Assembly: GCA_965279705.1 (NCBI GenBank)
Contig: OZ257257.1
Location: 1,240,001 to 1,304,000 of the forward strand
Length of the DNA stretch: 64,000 nucleotides
Source of the DNA: Stagnimonas sp965279705
GTDB taxonomy: Bacteria > Pseudomonadota > Gammaproteobacteria > Nevskiales > Nevskiaceae
Reading direction: 5' to 3'
Shown: positions 19,590 through 28,732 of the stretch, piece by piece
Numbering within the stretch: the stretch's first letter is position 1
Layout: every line of letters begins with the position of its first letter
Notes under the pieces: generated by a model
Told to the model about the DNA's origin: nothing
Databases searched by the model: none
What the model saw: the letters and a program-made list of their open reading frames with translations, nothing else
Translations under genes and position numbers: made by a program

Positions 19590-20440
19590 GCCTCATCCCC
19601 GGCCTGGTGGCCCCCCAGGCGGAAGACGCGCTGCGTATCGCGGGTTTCCTGCAACGCTTCGCCGGCGTCAGCACCGCCGATCTGGCCTTGGCGGTCGAAC
19701 GCCAGCGCAAGGGCGAGATGCGCTTCAGCGAGGCGGTGTTCGATCTCGGTCTTGCCACACGGGCGACGGTCGATGCCGCCGTGTCCGCCGAGGGTGATGC
19801 GCAGACGATTCAGCTCGCGCGGCCTTCGCTGCTGCTGAAGGTCGCACACGATGCCTTCCATCCGCACAGCGAGCGCATCCGCGCGCTGCGTACCGAACTG
19901 TTGCTGCGCAGTGGCCCGGCCAGCTCGCAGACGCTGGCGGTGGTGAGTGCAGGGGCGGGCGAGGGCCGCAGCGTGCTCGCCGCCGAACTGGCCATCGCCT
20001 TCGCCCAGCTCGACGAGCCGACGCTGCTGGTGGATGCCGACCTGCGCCGGCCGTATCAGCATCATCTGTTCAATGCCGACAACCGTCGCGGTCTCGGCAG
20101 CCTCGCCGCCGGTGAGCCACCGTGCCTGCAGGCGGTGGAAGGCCTGCCACAACTGGCCGTGCTCACCGCCGGCCCTGCGCTGGCCAGCCCGCAGGATCTG
20201 CTCGGCGGCCCGCGTATGGCGCACTGGCTGCGGCACTGGGCGGCGGGCTATCGGCACATCGTGCTCGACACCTCCGCTGCTGCCGACAACGCCGATGCGC
20301 TGACGCTGGCCGGGCGCATCGACGCCGTGCTGCCGCTGGCGCGTCGCCACCACAGCTCGATGCCCGCCTTGAAGACGCTGCTCGAAAGGCTGCGTGCCGC
20401 CCCGGCGCGGCAGTTGGGCGCGGTGCTGCTCGAATTCTGA
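19586..20440 (+). CDS. epsG: Bacterial tyrosine-kinase-like ATPase (EpsG/CpsD-like)
   Basis: 284 residues. The N-terminal ~75 residues resemble a GspE-type N-domain helical module. The ATPase part has Walker A SAGAGEGRS (121-129), Walker A' LLVDADLRRP (147-156) and Walker B IVLDTS. The P-loop lysine is Arg128, which I recall as usual in EpsG proteins. There is no C-terminal tyrosine cluster, so classical autophosphorylation is not obvious. It should act with the upstream copolymerase to control polymer assembly. ATG at 19586 overlaps the previous stop by 4 bases. Confidence 0.87.
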   Translation: MSLIPGLVAPQAEDALRIAGFLQRFAGVSTADLALAVERQRKGEMRFSEAVFDLGLATRATVDAAVSAEGDAQTIQLARPSLLLKVAHDAFHPHSERIRALRTELLLRSGPASSQTLAVVSAGAGEGRSVLAAELAIAFAQLDEPTLLVDADLRRPYQHHLFNADNRRGLGSLAAGEPPCLQAVEGLPQLAVLTAGPALASPQDLLGGPRMAHWLRHWAAGYRHIVLDTSAAADNADALTLAGRIDAVLPLARRHHSSMPALKTLLERLRAAPARQLGAVLLEF

Positions 20441-20444
20441 TCGC

Positions 20445-21812
20445 ATGAGCAGCCTCGCCGCCGGGATGGTCACACCTGCTGCTCCCGCCGGTTGGGTCAG
20501 CGATGTGCACTACGGCCGCTGGCTCAATTTCATCCTGGGCCTCTGCCTGGTGATGACCTTCACGCCGGACGCGCTGGATTACTCCACGCTCGACCGCGTC
20601 GGCACCATGACCGGCGAGAGCTACGGCTTCATTGCGCGCGTGCAGTGGTTCCCCTTGTTCGGTATCGGCGCTTTGCTGTGCGCGATGCGCTGGCGTCTGG
20701 CTTGGGCCCTGGTCGGCAAGATGAACCCTTTTCTCATCCTGGCCGTGGTCTGGATATTTGCCAGCACGCTGTGGAGCTTCGATCCCGGTATCAGCTTGCG
20801 GCGCGCCATCAAGATTCTGGGCATGGGGCTCGTGGTCTTCGGGTTCTTCCTGTTCAACTGGTCGCCGATGGGTGCGATCCGGGTCTGGCGCAACACCTGT
20901 GCGCTGCTGATCGTCGCCTCGATCGTGTTCGTGGTCGTGCAGCCGCAGTACGCCATTCACCAAGGCTTTGCCGAGCCGGGACTGAAAGGGGCCTGGCGTG
21001 GCATCACCACCCACAAGAATGCGCTGGGCATCCTGTGCGCGATGGGCACCATGACGTGGGTGCATGCCTGGGCGACCCGCGACCTGCCGCTGCGCTACTG
21101 CCTACCGGTGCTGATGGCGATCGTCGTCTGCCTCATCGGCTGCAAGAGCACCACGGGCATGGTGACGTCCTTACTCTCGGCGGGCGTGGTGGTGTATCTG
21201 CTGCGCATGCCGCCGTTCACCCGCTCGGCCGGATTTCTGCTGTCGATCGTGGCGCTCTTGGCCGCCTTGCTCTGCCTGTTGTTCGTGTTCACCGGCGTGC
21301 CGACCGTCTCTGAGGCCCTCGCTGCCGCCACCGGTGGCGTCGGCAAGGATGCCGGCCTGACCGGCCGCGATCTCATCTGGGGCGCGGTGCTGGACGAAGT
21401 CACCAAGCACCCCTGGCTGGGTACCGGCTACAACGCGTTCTGGATTTCGCAGGATCTCAGCAGCCCCTCGGCAGATGTCATCCGCACCATCAAGTTCGCG
21501 CCCTTGCAGGCGCACAACGGCTATCTGGAAATTCTCAACGAGCTGGGCATCATCGGTCTCTGCCTGCTGTTCGGCTTCCTGACGTACCAGTTCTGGCAGC
21601 TCAACCGGCTCTATCGGGTGGACCGCAGCGTGGCGACACTCGGCATCGCCTACATGGTCTACGACCTGATGTTGAACATCAGCGAATCCAACTTCCTGCG
21701 GCCAACCTTCGCGCCCTCGCTGGTGGAGTGGGTGGTGGTCATCATGACCGCGCGCGCGCTGCTGCATTACCAATGGTTGGCGGCATCGCAAGGCACGGCC
21801 CGTGAGCGATAG
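20445..21812 (+). CDS. O-antigen ligase/polymerase-family membrane protein (Wzy-like)
   Basis: 455 residues, about ten to eleven hydrophobic helices. The periplasmic signature region reads GLKGAWRGITTHKNALGILC and, later, LGTGYNAFWI and PLQAHNGYLEILNELGIIGL. This is the pattern of Wzy_C/O-antigen ligase family polymerases that join lipid-linked repeat units. Position between the export/copolymerase genes and the glycosyltransferases fits a polymerase. ATG at 20445 follows the previous stop by 4 bases. Its 3' end overlaps the next gene by 11 bases. Confidence 0.88.
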   Translation: MSSLAAGMVTPAAPAGWVSDVHYGRWLNFILGLCLVMTFTPDALDYSTLDRVGTMTGESYGFIARVQWFPLFGIGALLCAMRWRLAWALVGKMNPFLILAVVWIFASTLWSFDPGISLRRAIKILGMGLVVFGFFLFNWSPMGAIRVWRNTCALLIVASIVFVVVQPQYAIHQGFAEPGLKGAWRGITTHKNALGILCAMGTMTWVHAWATRDLPLRYCLPVLMAIVVCLIGCKSTTGMVTSLLSAGVVVYLLRMPPFTRSAGFLLSIVALLAALLCLLFVFTGVPTVSEALAAATGGVGKDAGLTGRDLIWGAVLDEVTKHPWLGTGYNAFWISQDLSSPSADVIRTIKFAPLQAHNGYLEILNELGIIGLCLLFGFLTYQFWQLNRLYRVDRSVATLGIAYMVYDLMLNISESNFLRPTFAPSLVEWVVVIMTARALLHYQWLAASQGTARER

Positions 21813-23352
21813 CCAGAGCATGCCGTTGCCCACCGTGCGGGTGTTGCAGACGGAGCTTCACGACGTCGATCGGCCGACTTTGCTCGCTGCCCTCACGCGC
21901 GGTTCGGTGTTCACGCCCAACGTCGACATCGTGATGAAGCAGGTGCACGACCCGGTGTTTCGCGCGCTGTTCCACCAAGCCGAGTTCCGCATCTGCGACA
22001 GCGCGATACTCATGTTCGCGGCCCGATTTCTGGGCACACCGCTGAAAGAGAAAATCTCGGGGTCAGATTTTCTGTTCGAGTTCTGCGAGTTTCATCGCCA
22101 CGATCCCGACTACCGAATGTTCCTGCTCGGCGCCGCCCCCGGCGTGGCCGAGCTGGCGCAGAACAACATCAACGCGAAGCTCGGCACGCCGTTCGTGATC
22201 GGCTGCTACTCGCCGCCATTGGGTTTCGAGAACGATGCGTCCGAGTGCGAGGCGATTCGCCAGCGCATTCGCGCCAGCGGTGCCGGCAGCGTGGCGGTAG
22301 CACTCGGTGCGCCGAAGCAGGAGCGCTGGATCATCGCCAACCGCGATCTGTTGCCCGAGGTGCGGGTGTTCATGGGCGTCGGCGCGACGGTCGATTTCGA
22401 GGCCGGCATCGTGCCGCGCGCGCCGGTCTGGATGAGCCGCAACGGCCTGGAATGGGCCTGGCGGCTGGGGCAGGAGCCGCGCCGATTGTGGCGACGCTAT
22501 CTGATTGAGGACCTGCCGTTCTTCTGGCTGATCCTCAAGCAGAAATGGGCATCGAGAACGGCGACGCCATCCGTAACGACAGCGACACACGCGACGACGA
22601 CAGCAGGGACTTCACAGATGCAGTTACTCGATATTCACTACGACGACCTCACCAAGGCAGAGGCCGTCGATGTGCTGCTGACACGCGCGGTGGAGCGCAC
22701 GCCGACGTTCGCGACCTATCTCAATCTCGACTGCCTGCGGCTGTCGCAGCTGCGCCCCGACTACAAGGCCTTGCTGAAAGATGCCGATTTCCTCATGCCG
22801 GATGGCATCGGCATCCGCGTCGCCACCCGGCTGATCGGCCAGCACAAGCGTGAGCACTGGGAGGTTACTTCGCTGTTCACCGAGTTCATCCAGGGCTCGG
22901 GCGCGGCGGGGCTCAAGCTGTACTTGGTTGGCTCGCAGGATGGCGTTGCCGAGGCTGCCGCTGAAAAGTTTCGGTCGCTGTTCCCCGACGTGCAGATCTG
23001 CGGCACCCACACCGGCTACATCAAGGATCACGACGCCGTGGTCGCCGACATCAACGCCTCGGGTGCGAACGTGCTGATTATCGGCATGGGCGCGCCCATC
23101 CAGGAAAAATGGATCGCGACCCACCGCGCGGCCTTGCGGCCCACGATGTTGCTGGGCGTCGGTGCCTTGTTCGACTGGACCTCGGGCCGCCTGCAACGCG
23201 CGCCGGTGCTCATGCAGAAGCTGCATCTGGAATGGGCCTGGCGCATCCTGATCGAGCCGAAGCGCATGTTCCGCCGCTACCTGATCGACGGCATCGGCTT
23301 CCTGCTGTCGGTGCCGCAGCGCCACAAGGCCATTGGCAGGAGCAAGCCATGA
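21802..23352 (+). CDS. Fused tandem WecG/TagA/CpsF-family glycosyltransferase
   Basis: 516 residues made of two full-length copies of the GT26 (WecG/TagA/CpsF) fold joined by a Thr/Ala-rich linker (about residues 250-271). Copy 1 (about 12-248) has the nucleophile-region FRICDSAILMFAARFLG, then GSDF, ALGAPKQERWI and GVGATVDFEAG. Copy 2 (about 273-510) has FLMPDGIGIRVATRLIG, GMGAPIQEKWI and GVGALFDWTSG. The usual RVxGxD stretch after the Asp motif is EKISGSD in copy 1 and HWEVTSL in copy 2, so copy 2 has lost it. Family members add a sugar to undecaprenyl-linked acceptors. Both copies end in the membrane-binding EWAWR..EPxRxxRRYL segment. A start at the internal ATG 22618 could give copy 2 alone. 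Confidence 0.9.
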   Translation: MSDSQSMPLPTVRVLQTELHDVDRPTLLAALTRGSVFTPNVDIVMKQVHDPVFRALFHQAEFRICDSAILMFAARFLGTPLKEKISGSDFLFEFCEFHRHDPDYRMFLLGAAPGVAELAQNNINAKLGTPFVIGCYSPPLGFENDASECEAIRQRIRASGAGSVAVALGAPKQERWIIANRDLLPEVRVFMGVGATVDFEAGIVPRAPVWMSRNGLEWAWRLGQEPRRLWRRYLIEDLPFFWLILKQKWASRTATPSVTTATHATTTAGTSQMQLLDIHYDDLTKAEAVDVLLTRAVERTPTFATYLNLDCLRLSQLRPDYKALLKDADFLMPDGIGIRVATRLIGQHKREHWEVTSLFTEFIQGSGAAGLKLYLVGSQDGVAEAAAEKFRSLFPDVQICGTHTGYIKDHDAVVADINASGANVLIIGMGAPIQEKWIATHRAALRPTMLLGVGALFDWTSGRLQRAPVLMQKLHLEWAWRILIEPKRMFRRYLIDGIGFLLSVPQRHKAIGRSKP

Positions 23353-24278
23353 CGATGGCGCAGGTCTCGGTGTGTATCTGCACCTATCGTCGCCCCGAGC
23401 GCCTTGCCATTCTGCTCGCCTCGCTCGCCGCGCAGACGCGTCTGCCGCAGGAGGTCGTCGTCGTCGACAACGATGCCGAGGGCAGCGCCCGCGCCACGGT
23501 CGAACACGCGGCCGCACAGGCACCGTTCCCGGTGCGCTACGACATCCAGCCGGTCAAGAACATCTCGCTCACCCGCAATCGCACCATCGCGCTGGCCTCG
23601 GGCGAGTGGCTAGGCTTGCTCGACGACGACGAGCAGGTGATCCCCGAATGGCTGGAGCGCCTGCTGGCGACCCAGGCCACGCACGACGCCGACGGCGTGC
23701 TGGGGCCGGTGGTCTGCCAGGTGCCGGATAGCGCACCCGGCTGGATTCGCGCCGGCGCGTTCTATGCCTTGCCACGCTTCGGCACCGGCGAGGTGGCACC
23801 GCTCAACCGCATCGGCATCGGCAATGCGCTGCTGCGCGCCAGCCTGCTGCGCCGCGAGATGGCGGACGCGCAGGGGCCGTTCGACCCGGCCTTCGGACTG
23901 AGTGGTGGTGAAGATGCTGACCTGCTGTTCCGTCTCGTCAACCGCCATCAGGCCCGGCTGATCTGGTGCGACGAGGCGCTGGCGACCGAACCGGTCGAGC
24001 CCAATCGCCTGTCGCTGCAATGGCTGATGCGGCGCAGCCTGCGCGGTGGGCAGGACAATGCGCGGCATTTTCTCAACGGTCGCCTGGGGCCGAATGCCCT
24101 GGCGGCACGCGCGAGCTACTTCCTGCGTGCGGCCGCACAGTCGGCGGCGGCCCTGCTGCTGGCCGGCTTGACGTTGGTGCTGGGTCGGCACCACGCCGTG
24201 CACTGGCTACGCAAGGCCTACGGCAATTACGGCAAGCTGTCGCTGCTGTGGGGTTCCACCTACCTGGAATACAAGTGA
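23349..24278 (+). CDS. Glycosyltransferase family 2 protein (paralogue A)
   Basis: 309 residues. GT-A fold: VSVCICTYRRPERLAILLASL at the N-terminus, EVVVVDNDAEGSA, and the metal/nucleotide site LLDDDEQ. A conserved central segment GLSGGEDADLLFRL precedes a C-terminal hydrophobic helix (about residues 262-282) that should tether it to the inner membrane. It transfers a sugar from a nucleotide donor to the growing repeat unit; donor unknown. Start ATG overlaps the preceding stop (ATGA). A close paralogue lies at 28729-29697. Confidence 0.9.
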   Translation: MTMAQVSVCICTYRRPERLAILLASLAAQTRLPQEVVVVDNDAEGSARATVEHAAAQAPFPVRYDIQPVKNISLTRNRTIALASGEWLGLLDDDEQVIPEWLERLLATQATHDADGVLGPVVCQVPDSAPGWIRAGAFYALPRFGTGEVAPLNRIGIGNALLRASLLRREMADAQGPFDPAFGLSGGEDADLLFRLVNRHQARLIWCDEALATEPVEPNRLSLQWLMRRSLRGGQDNARHFLNGRLGPNALAARASYFLRAAAQSAAALLLAGLTLVLGRHHAVHWLRKAYGNYGKLSLLWGSTYLEYK

Positions 24279-25462
24279 ACGCCGTGCTCTCCGTGTTCGA
24301 CTGGCTGCTGATTCTCGCGGCGATACCGCTGCTGCTGTCCGCCCTGTATCTGCTGCTGCTGACGCTGCTGTCGGCGCGCCTGCCGACGCTGCCGGCGGCT
24401 AGCAAGCCTTGGCGCTTTGCGGTCGTGGTGCCGGCGCACAACGAGGCGCAGGTGATCCAGCGCACGGTGAACAGCCTCAAGGCGCTGCACTGGCCGGCCG
24501 AGCAGTTTCAGGTGCAGGTGATTGCCGACAACTGCACGGATGACACCGCCGCACTGGCTACCGCCGCTGGTGCCAGCGTGCGGGTGCGCCATGATGCCGT
24601 CGAGCGTGGCAAGGGCTACGCGCTGCGCTACGCCTACGAACAGGTGCTGGCCGAGGGCTGGGCCGATGCGGTGGTGGTGGTCGATGCCGACAGCGAAGCA
24701 GCACCAGAGCTGCTCGCCGTATTCGCCGCCCAGCTAGAAAGCGGTGAAGAAGCGCTGCAAGCGCATTACGGCGTGCTCAATCCCGATGCCTCCTGGCGCA
24801 CGCGGCTGATGCACATCGCCTACGAGCTGTTCATCCGCGTGCGGTCGCGTGGCCGCGAGCGGCTGGGCGTTTCCTGCGGCTTGCGCGGCAACGGCATGTG
24901 CTTCGCGGTAGGCGTGCTGCGCAAGGCGCCGCACCGCTCGTTTTCGGTGATGGAAGACCTCGAGTACGGCATCCAGCTCGCCGATGTCGGTGTGCGCGTC
25001 GCCTACACCGACGCTGCCGCGGTGTATGGCGAGATGGTTACCGACACCGCAGCCTCCGGCACCCAGCGCCAGCGTTGGGAAGGCGGCCGCAGCCAGATGC
25101 GCCACCTGCATGCAATGCGGCTCCTGGGGCAGGGCCTGCGCGGCAACAAGTTGGCACTCGACCTCGCACTGGATCTCTTGGTGCTGCCGCTCGCGCAGCT
25201 GGGCGCGCTGACGGCGGTTGCCTTTGCGGCTACGGTGGCGCTCGCGCTGCTAGACGGCGGCGCATTGCCCCTGGTGCTCGCTACGACGGCGCTGCTGGCG
25301 CTGTTGGTCTACGTCTTCCGCGGCTGGCAGCTGAGCGGCACCGGCCTGCAAGGACTGCTCGACCTGCTGCGCGCGCCGCTGTATCTGATCTGGAAGCTCG
25401 CGCTGCTGTTCAAGAAAGGCAGCAAGCCCACCGAATGGGTGCGCACCGAGCGCAACAAGTAG
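24275..25462 (+). CDS. Processive-type family 2 glycosyltransferase, membrane-bound
   Basis: 395 residues. An N-terminal membrane helix (LLILAAIPLLLSALYLLLL) is followed by the GT2 domain with AVVVPAHNEAQVIQ, the metal site VVVVDADSEA, and the acceptor motif QRQRWEGG (QxxRW). Two or three C-terminal membrane helices end the protein. QxxRW with flanking helices is typical of cellulose/hyaluronan-synthase-like enzymes but also of smaller EPS transferases. The GTG start at 24275 overlaps the upstream stop by 4 bases. It is the last gene of the first EPS run and converges with the epimerase gene. Confidence 0.88.
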   Translation: MNAVLSVFDWLLILAAIPLLLSALYLLLLTLLSARLPTLPAASKPWRFAVVVPAHNEAQVIQRTVNSLKALHWPAEQFQVQVIADNCTDDTAALATAAGASVRVRHDAVERGKGYALRYAYEQVLAEGWADAVVVVDADSEAAPELLAVFAAQLESGEEALQAHYGVLNPDASWRTRLMHIAYELFIRVRSRGRERLGVSCGLRGNGMCFAVGVLRKAPHRSFSVMEDLEYGIQLADVGVRVAYTDAAAVYGEMVTDTAASGTQRQRWEGGRSQMRHLHAMRLLGQGLRGNKLALDLALDLLVLPLAQLGALTAVAFAATVALALLDGGALPLVLATTALLALLVYVFRGWQLSGTGLQGLLDLLRAPLYLIWKLALLFKKGSKPTEWVRTERNK

Positions 25463-25469
25463 CAGCGGA

Positions 25470-26534
25470 TCAGCCTGCCCAGCGCTCGCGGTTGAACTCG
25501 TAGATTTCCTTCAGGATCGCCGGCACGTTGTATTGCAGCTTCCAGTCCGGGTAATGGCCTTGGAAGCGCGCGAGATCGCCCACCCACCAGATGTGGTCGC
25601 CCATGCGGTTGTTCTCGTTGTAGGTCGCGTTCATCGGCTTGCCGGTGAGCTGCTCGCAGATGGCAATCGCCTCTTTCATCGAGCAGTTGCTGTGGCGCCC
25701 GCCGCCGATGTTGTAGACCTCGGCGATGCGCGGTGCCTTGCGGAAGGCATCGAAGGCGGTGATGAGGTCGTGGCTGTGGATGTTGTCGCGCACCTGCTTG
25801 CCCTTGTAGCCGTTGACCGTATAGGCGGTGTCGGTCGCAGCACACTTCATCAAATAGGCGAGGAAGCCATGCAGCGCCGTGCCCGAGTGGCCGGGGCCGG
25901 TCAGGCAACCGCCACGGAAGCAGGCGGTGGGCATGTCGAAGTAGCGGCCGTATTCCTGCACCAGCACGTCGGCGGCGACCTTGGAGGCACCGAACAGCGA
26001 GTGCATGGTCTGGTCGATCGACATGTCCTCGCGGATGCCGGTGGCATAGGTGTGGCTGGGGTCGATCTCCCAGCGGTCTTCCAGCTCGATCAGCGGCAGG
26101 CGGTTGGGCGTGTCGCCGTAGACCTTATTGGTGGAGGTGAAGATGAAGGGTGTGCGCGGCGAGTGGCGGCGGGTCGCTTCCAGCAGGTTCAGCGTGCCGT
26201 TGGCGTTGACCGAGAAATCCATGTGCGGGTCGCGTGCGGCCCAGTCGTGGCTGGGCTGAGCCGCGGTGTGGATGATGACGCCGATATCGCCCGCATATTT
26301 CTTGAACAAGGACTCGATGGCATCGAAGTCGCGGATGTCGATCTCGACGTGCGTGTAGTTCTTCAGCTCCGATTGCAGCGCTTCGCGGTTCCATTGGGTG
26401 GAAGCTTCCGCGCCGAAGAAACGGGCGCGCATATCGTTGTCGATGCCGACCACATCCATGCCGAGCTTGGCGAAATGGCGGGCGGCTTCAGAACCGATAA
26501 GGCCGGCGGAACCGGTGATGACAGCAATGCTCAT
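25470..26534 (-). CDS. NAD-dependent sugar epimerase (CDP-paratose 2-epimerase-like)
   Basis: 354 residues, extended short-chain dehydrogenase fold. NAD motif GSAGLIGSEAARHF is at residues 8-21. The Ser/Thr of the triad is in FTSTNKVYGD. The position normally occupied by YxxxK reads FGASK, with Phe replacing the catalytic Tyr. The overall sequence (FRGGCLTGPGHSGTALHGFL, DNIHSHDLI) matches CDP-paratose/tyvelose epimerase-like proteins, so it probably modifies a nucleotide sugar for the polymer. It is transcribed against the EPS genes with 7 bases between stops. ATG at 26534 opens the Rossmann motif. Confidence 0.85.
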   Translation of the reverse strand: MSIAVITGSAGLIGSEAARHFAKLGMDVVGIDNDMRARFFGAEASTQWNREALQSELKNYTHVEIDIRDFDAIESLFKKYAGDIGVIIHTAAQPSHDWAARDPHMDFSVNANGTLNLLEATRRHSPRTPFIFTSTNKVYGDTPNRLPLIELEDRWEIDPSHTYATGIREDMSIDQTMHSLFGASKVAADVLVQEYGRYFDMPTACFRGGCLTGPGHSGTALHGFLAYLMKCAATDTAYTVNGYKGKQVRDNIHSHDLITAFDAFRKAPRIAEVYNIGGGRHSNCSMKEAIAICEQLTGKPMNATYNENNRMGDHIWWVGDLARFQGHYPDWKLQYNVPAILKEIYEFNRERWAG

Positions 26535-26713
26535 AAGGGCTTGGGGACAATAAGAAGATTGAGGAAGAGTGATGCAGATAGGGTTTGCGCGGAACGGCGG
26601 CGTGCAGATCAGGGCAGGGCGCAAACCATAGCTGTACGCCCAACACTAGAACGTGTATTCAGCAACGCGGTGTACGCTCCAAGGGTCACCATATCCATCT
26701 GGAGCTGAAAATC

Positions 26714-27328
26714 ATGAGCATTGAAGCCGTCAAAAGCATGATCGTTGCCTCCCTGCAAGCCAAGCAGCAGGTGTTGCAGGACGAAAAACTGCTGGCCACC
26801 ACCGTGCAGGTAGCCAGGCTGGTGGAAACCGCCCTGCGCGCCGGCAACAAGGTGATGCTGGCCGGCAACGGCGGCAGCGCGGCAGACAGCCAGCACATCG
26901 CTGCCGAGTTCGTCAGCCGCTTCGAGTTCGACCGGCCGGGGCTGGCGGCGATTTCGCTCACCACCGACACTTCCATGCTCACCGCCATCGGCAACGATTA
27001 CGGCTACGACCACGTGTTTGCCCGCCAGCTGGAGGCGAATGGCCGCGAGGGCGATGTATTCATCGGTATCTCCACCTCGGGCAATTCCAGGAACGTGATT
27101 GCGGCAGTGACCGCCGCCAAACAGCGCGGCATTCACACCGTGGCGCTGTGCGGGGCGGGCGGGGCGCTGAAAACACTCTGCGATTACGCGTTGTGCATCC
27201 CCTCCACCCACACGCCGCGCATCCAGGAGAATCACATCCTCATCGGCCACGCCATTTGCGCTCTGGTCGAGGAGTGGATCTGGGGTGCTGAATACAAACC
27301 GGCGGCAAAGACCACCGCACAGGGGTAA
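26714..27328 (+). CDS. gmhA: SIS-domain sugar isomerase (phosphoheptose isomerase GmhA-like)
   Basis: 204 residues. A single SIS fold with NKVMLAGNGGSAADSQHIAAEFVSRF and GDVFIGISTSGNSRNVIAA, both hallmarks of GmhA. That enzyme isomerises sedoheptulose-7-phosphate to D-glycero-manno-heptose-7-phosphate. The ATG at 26714 is preceded by GGAG. In this context it may supply a heptose precursor for the polysaccharide or for LPS. It opens the second EPS transcription run; an AT-poor 180-base region separates it from the divergent epimerase. Confidence 0.9.
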   Translation: MSIEAVKSMIVASLQAKQQVLQDEKLLATTVQVARLVETALRAGNKVMLAGNGGSAADSQHIAAEFVSRFEFDRPGLAAISLTTDTSMLTAIGNDYGYDHVFARQLEANGREGDVFIGISTSGNSRNVIAAVTAAKQRGIHTVALCGAGGALKTLCDYALCIPSTHTPRIQENHILIGHAICALVEEWIWGAEYKPAAKTTAQG

Positions 27329-27451
27329 TCCAAACCCGGCGAGCGCTCGTATCGTTGTTTTTGTCGCCTCGCACTGCCGAACAAAGCGCATTCAAAACGC
27401 GCCGATTCGGCTAGCATCTTTTCCAGTATCCGCAGACGGAAACCCATCACG

Positions 27452-28732
27452 ATGATTCGAGCACTGGCCGGCAGCAAAATGCTGCGCTTGTTCAGCAGTG
27501 CCGTGATCGACCAGGCCATGCTGTCGGCGACCAATTTCATCGTCGGTCTGCTGCTCATCCGCAATGTCAGCGACCAGGATTACGGCCATTACGTGCTGGC
27601 TTTCAGCACGCTGTTGCTGGTCACCAGCTTTCAGGGCTCATTGATCGGCGGCCCGTTGGCGGTGCTGGCGCCGAAGCGCGATGCCGAGGCCAAACGAGTG
27701 ATGGTCGCCAGCCTGCATCGCCGGCTGCGGCAGTTCAGCAATCGACTCACCCCGGTCGCACTCGGGTTGCTGGCGGTGGCCACGGTCGCCGTGCCGCTGA
27801 CCTGGGAATACGCCTTGCTCTTCGCAGCGTTCATCATCACCACCCATACGGCTATCGAGCGCGAATACCTGCGCTCGTCGCTGATGCTGTATTCGCGGCC
27901 GCAGGCCGTGCTGGCGGTAGATGCCGTCTATTCCGCCGTGCTGCTGGCCGGGGCATTCGCGGCGGTGATGCTGGTCAAGCCGGCGGCACCGGCCACCATC
28001 GGTGCGATCGCGCTGGCGTCGGTGGCAGGCTCCTGGGCGGCGCGCCGCTCGTTCGGGCGCTCGCCGGGCTGGGCAACCGAAGACGCGCCGACGGCGCTGA
28101 AAGAAATTCTGGTGCTGGGCTATTGGGCGGCGGTTGGCTCGGTCATCTACTGGATCTGCAACTACGGCTACAACTACGTGACGGCGATGAAACTCGACGT
28201 CGCCACCGTCGCCGCCATTGCCGCCACCCGCCTGCTGCTGATGCCGGTTAATCTGCTCACGGCCGGCGTGAAATCGCTGCTGATGCCCACCGCAGCGACT
28301 TGGTACAACGAGCTGGGCATGCGCGAGCTGGTGCGGCGCATGCTGTTTTTCACTTTCGGTTTGCTGGTGCTGATGGGCCTCTACGATGGCCTGCTGTGGG
28401 TGCTGCGCGACTGGGTGATCGACGTGGTGCTGAAAAAGAACATCGCCGACCGCGATGCGCTCATCGGCCTGTGGATTCTGGTGTTCTTCATCGCCGTGGT
28501 GCGCGACCAGTTGCAGACCGTGCTGCTGATCCGCGAGCGCTTCAAGAGCCTGGCCTGGGTGGCAGCGAGTTCGGCGGTGTTCTCGCTCAGTTTCAGCTGG
28601 TGGGCGATGGATCACTACGGCATGGTCGGCGCGGTGATGGGTCTGGTCGCCGGCGAACTGCTCAACTTCATCGGCACGGCGGTGCTGACGGTGCGACAGG
28701 TGCGCGCCGATCTGGCCGCCGAGCGGGCGTGA
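27452..28732 (+). CDS. Polysaccharide flippase (Wzx/MATE-like)
   Basis: 426 residues with about twelve hydrophobic helices and short loops. The N-terminus (MLSATNFIVGLLLIRNVSDQDYGHYVLAF) is characteristic of oligosaccharide flippases that move undecaprenyl-linked units across the inner membrane. Start ATG at 27452. Its stop overlaps the GTG start of the next glycosyltransferase gene. The context, next to the initiating transferase and with Wzy and Wzz upstream, supports a Wzx/Wzy-dependent pathway. Confidence 0.85.
   Translation: MIRALAGSKMLRLFSSAVIDQAMLSATNFIVGLLLIRNVSDQDYGHYVLAFSTLLLVTSFQGSLIGGPLAVLAPKRDAEAKRVMVASLHRRLRQFSNRLTPVALGLLAVATVAVPLTWEYALLFAAFIITTHTAIEREYLRSSLMLYSRPQAVLAVDAVYSAVLLAGAFAAVMLVKPAAPATIGAIALASVAGSWAARRSFGRSPGWATEDAPTALKEILVLGYWAAVGSVIYWICNYGYNYVTAMKLDVATVAAIAATRLLLMPVNLLTAGVKSLLMPTAATWYNELGMRELVRRMLFFTFGLLVLMGLYDGLLWVLRDWVIDVVLKKNIADRDALIGLWILVFFIAVVRDQLQTVLLIRERFKSLAWVAASSAVFSLSFSWWAMDHYGMVGAVMGLVAGELLNFIGTAVLTVRQVRADLAAERA

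Noticed and set aside
19337..20473. 378-codon open frame opposite the EpsG gene
   Set aside because: Antisense shadow; Arg/Gln/His-rich and spans the ends of three real genes.
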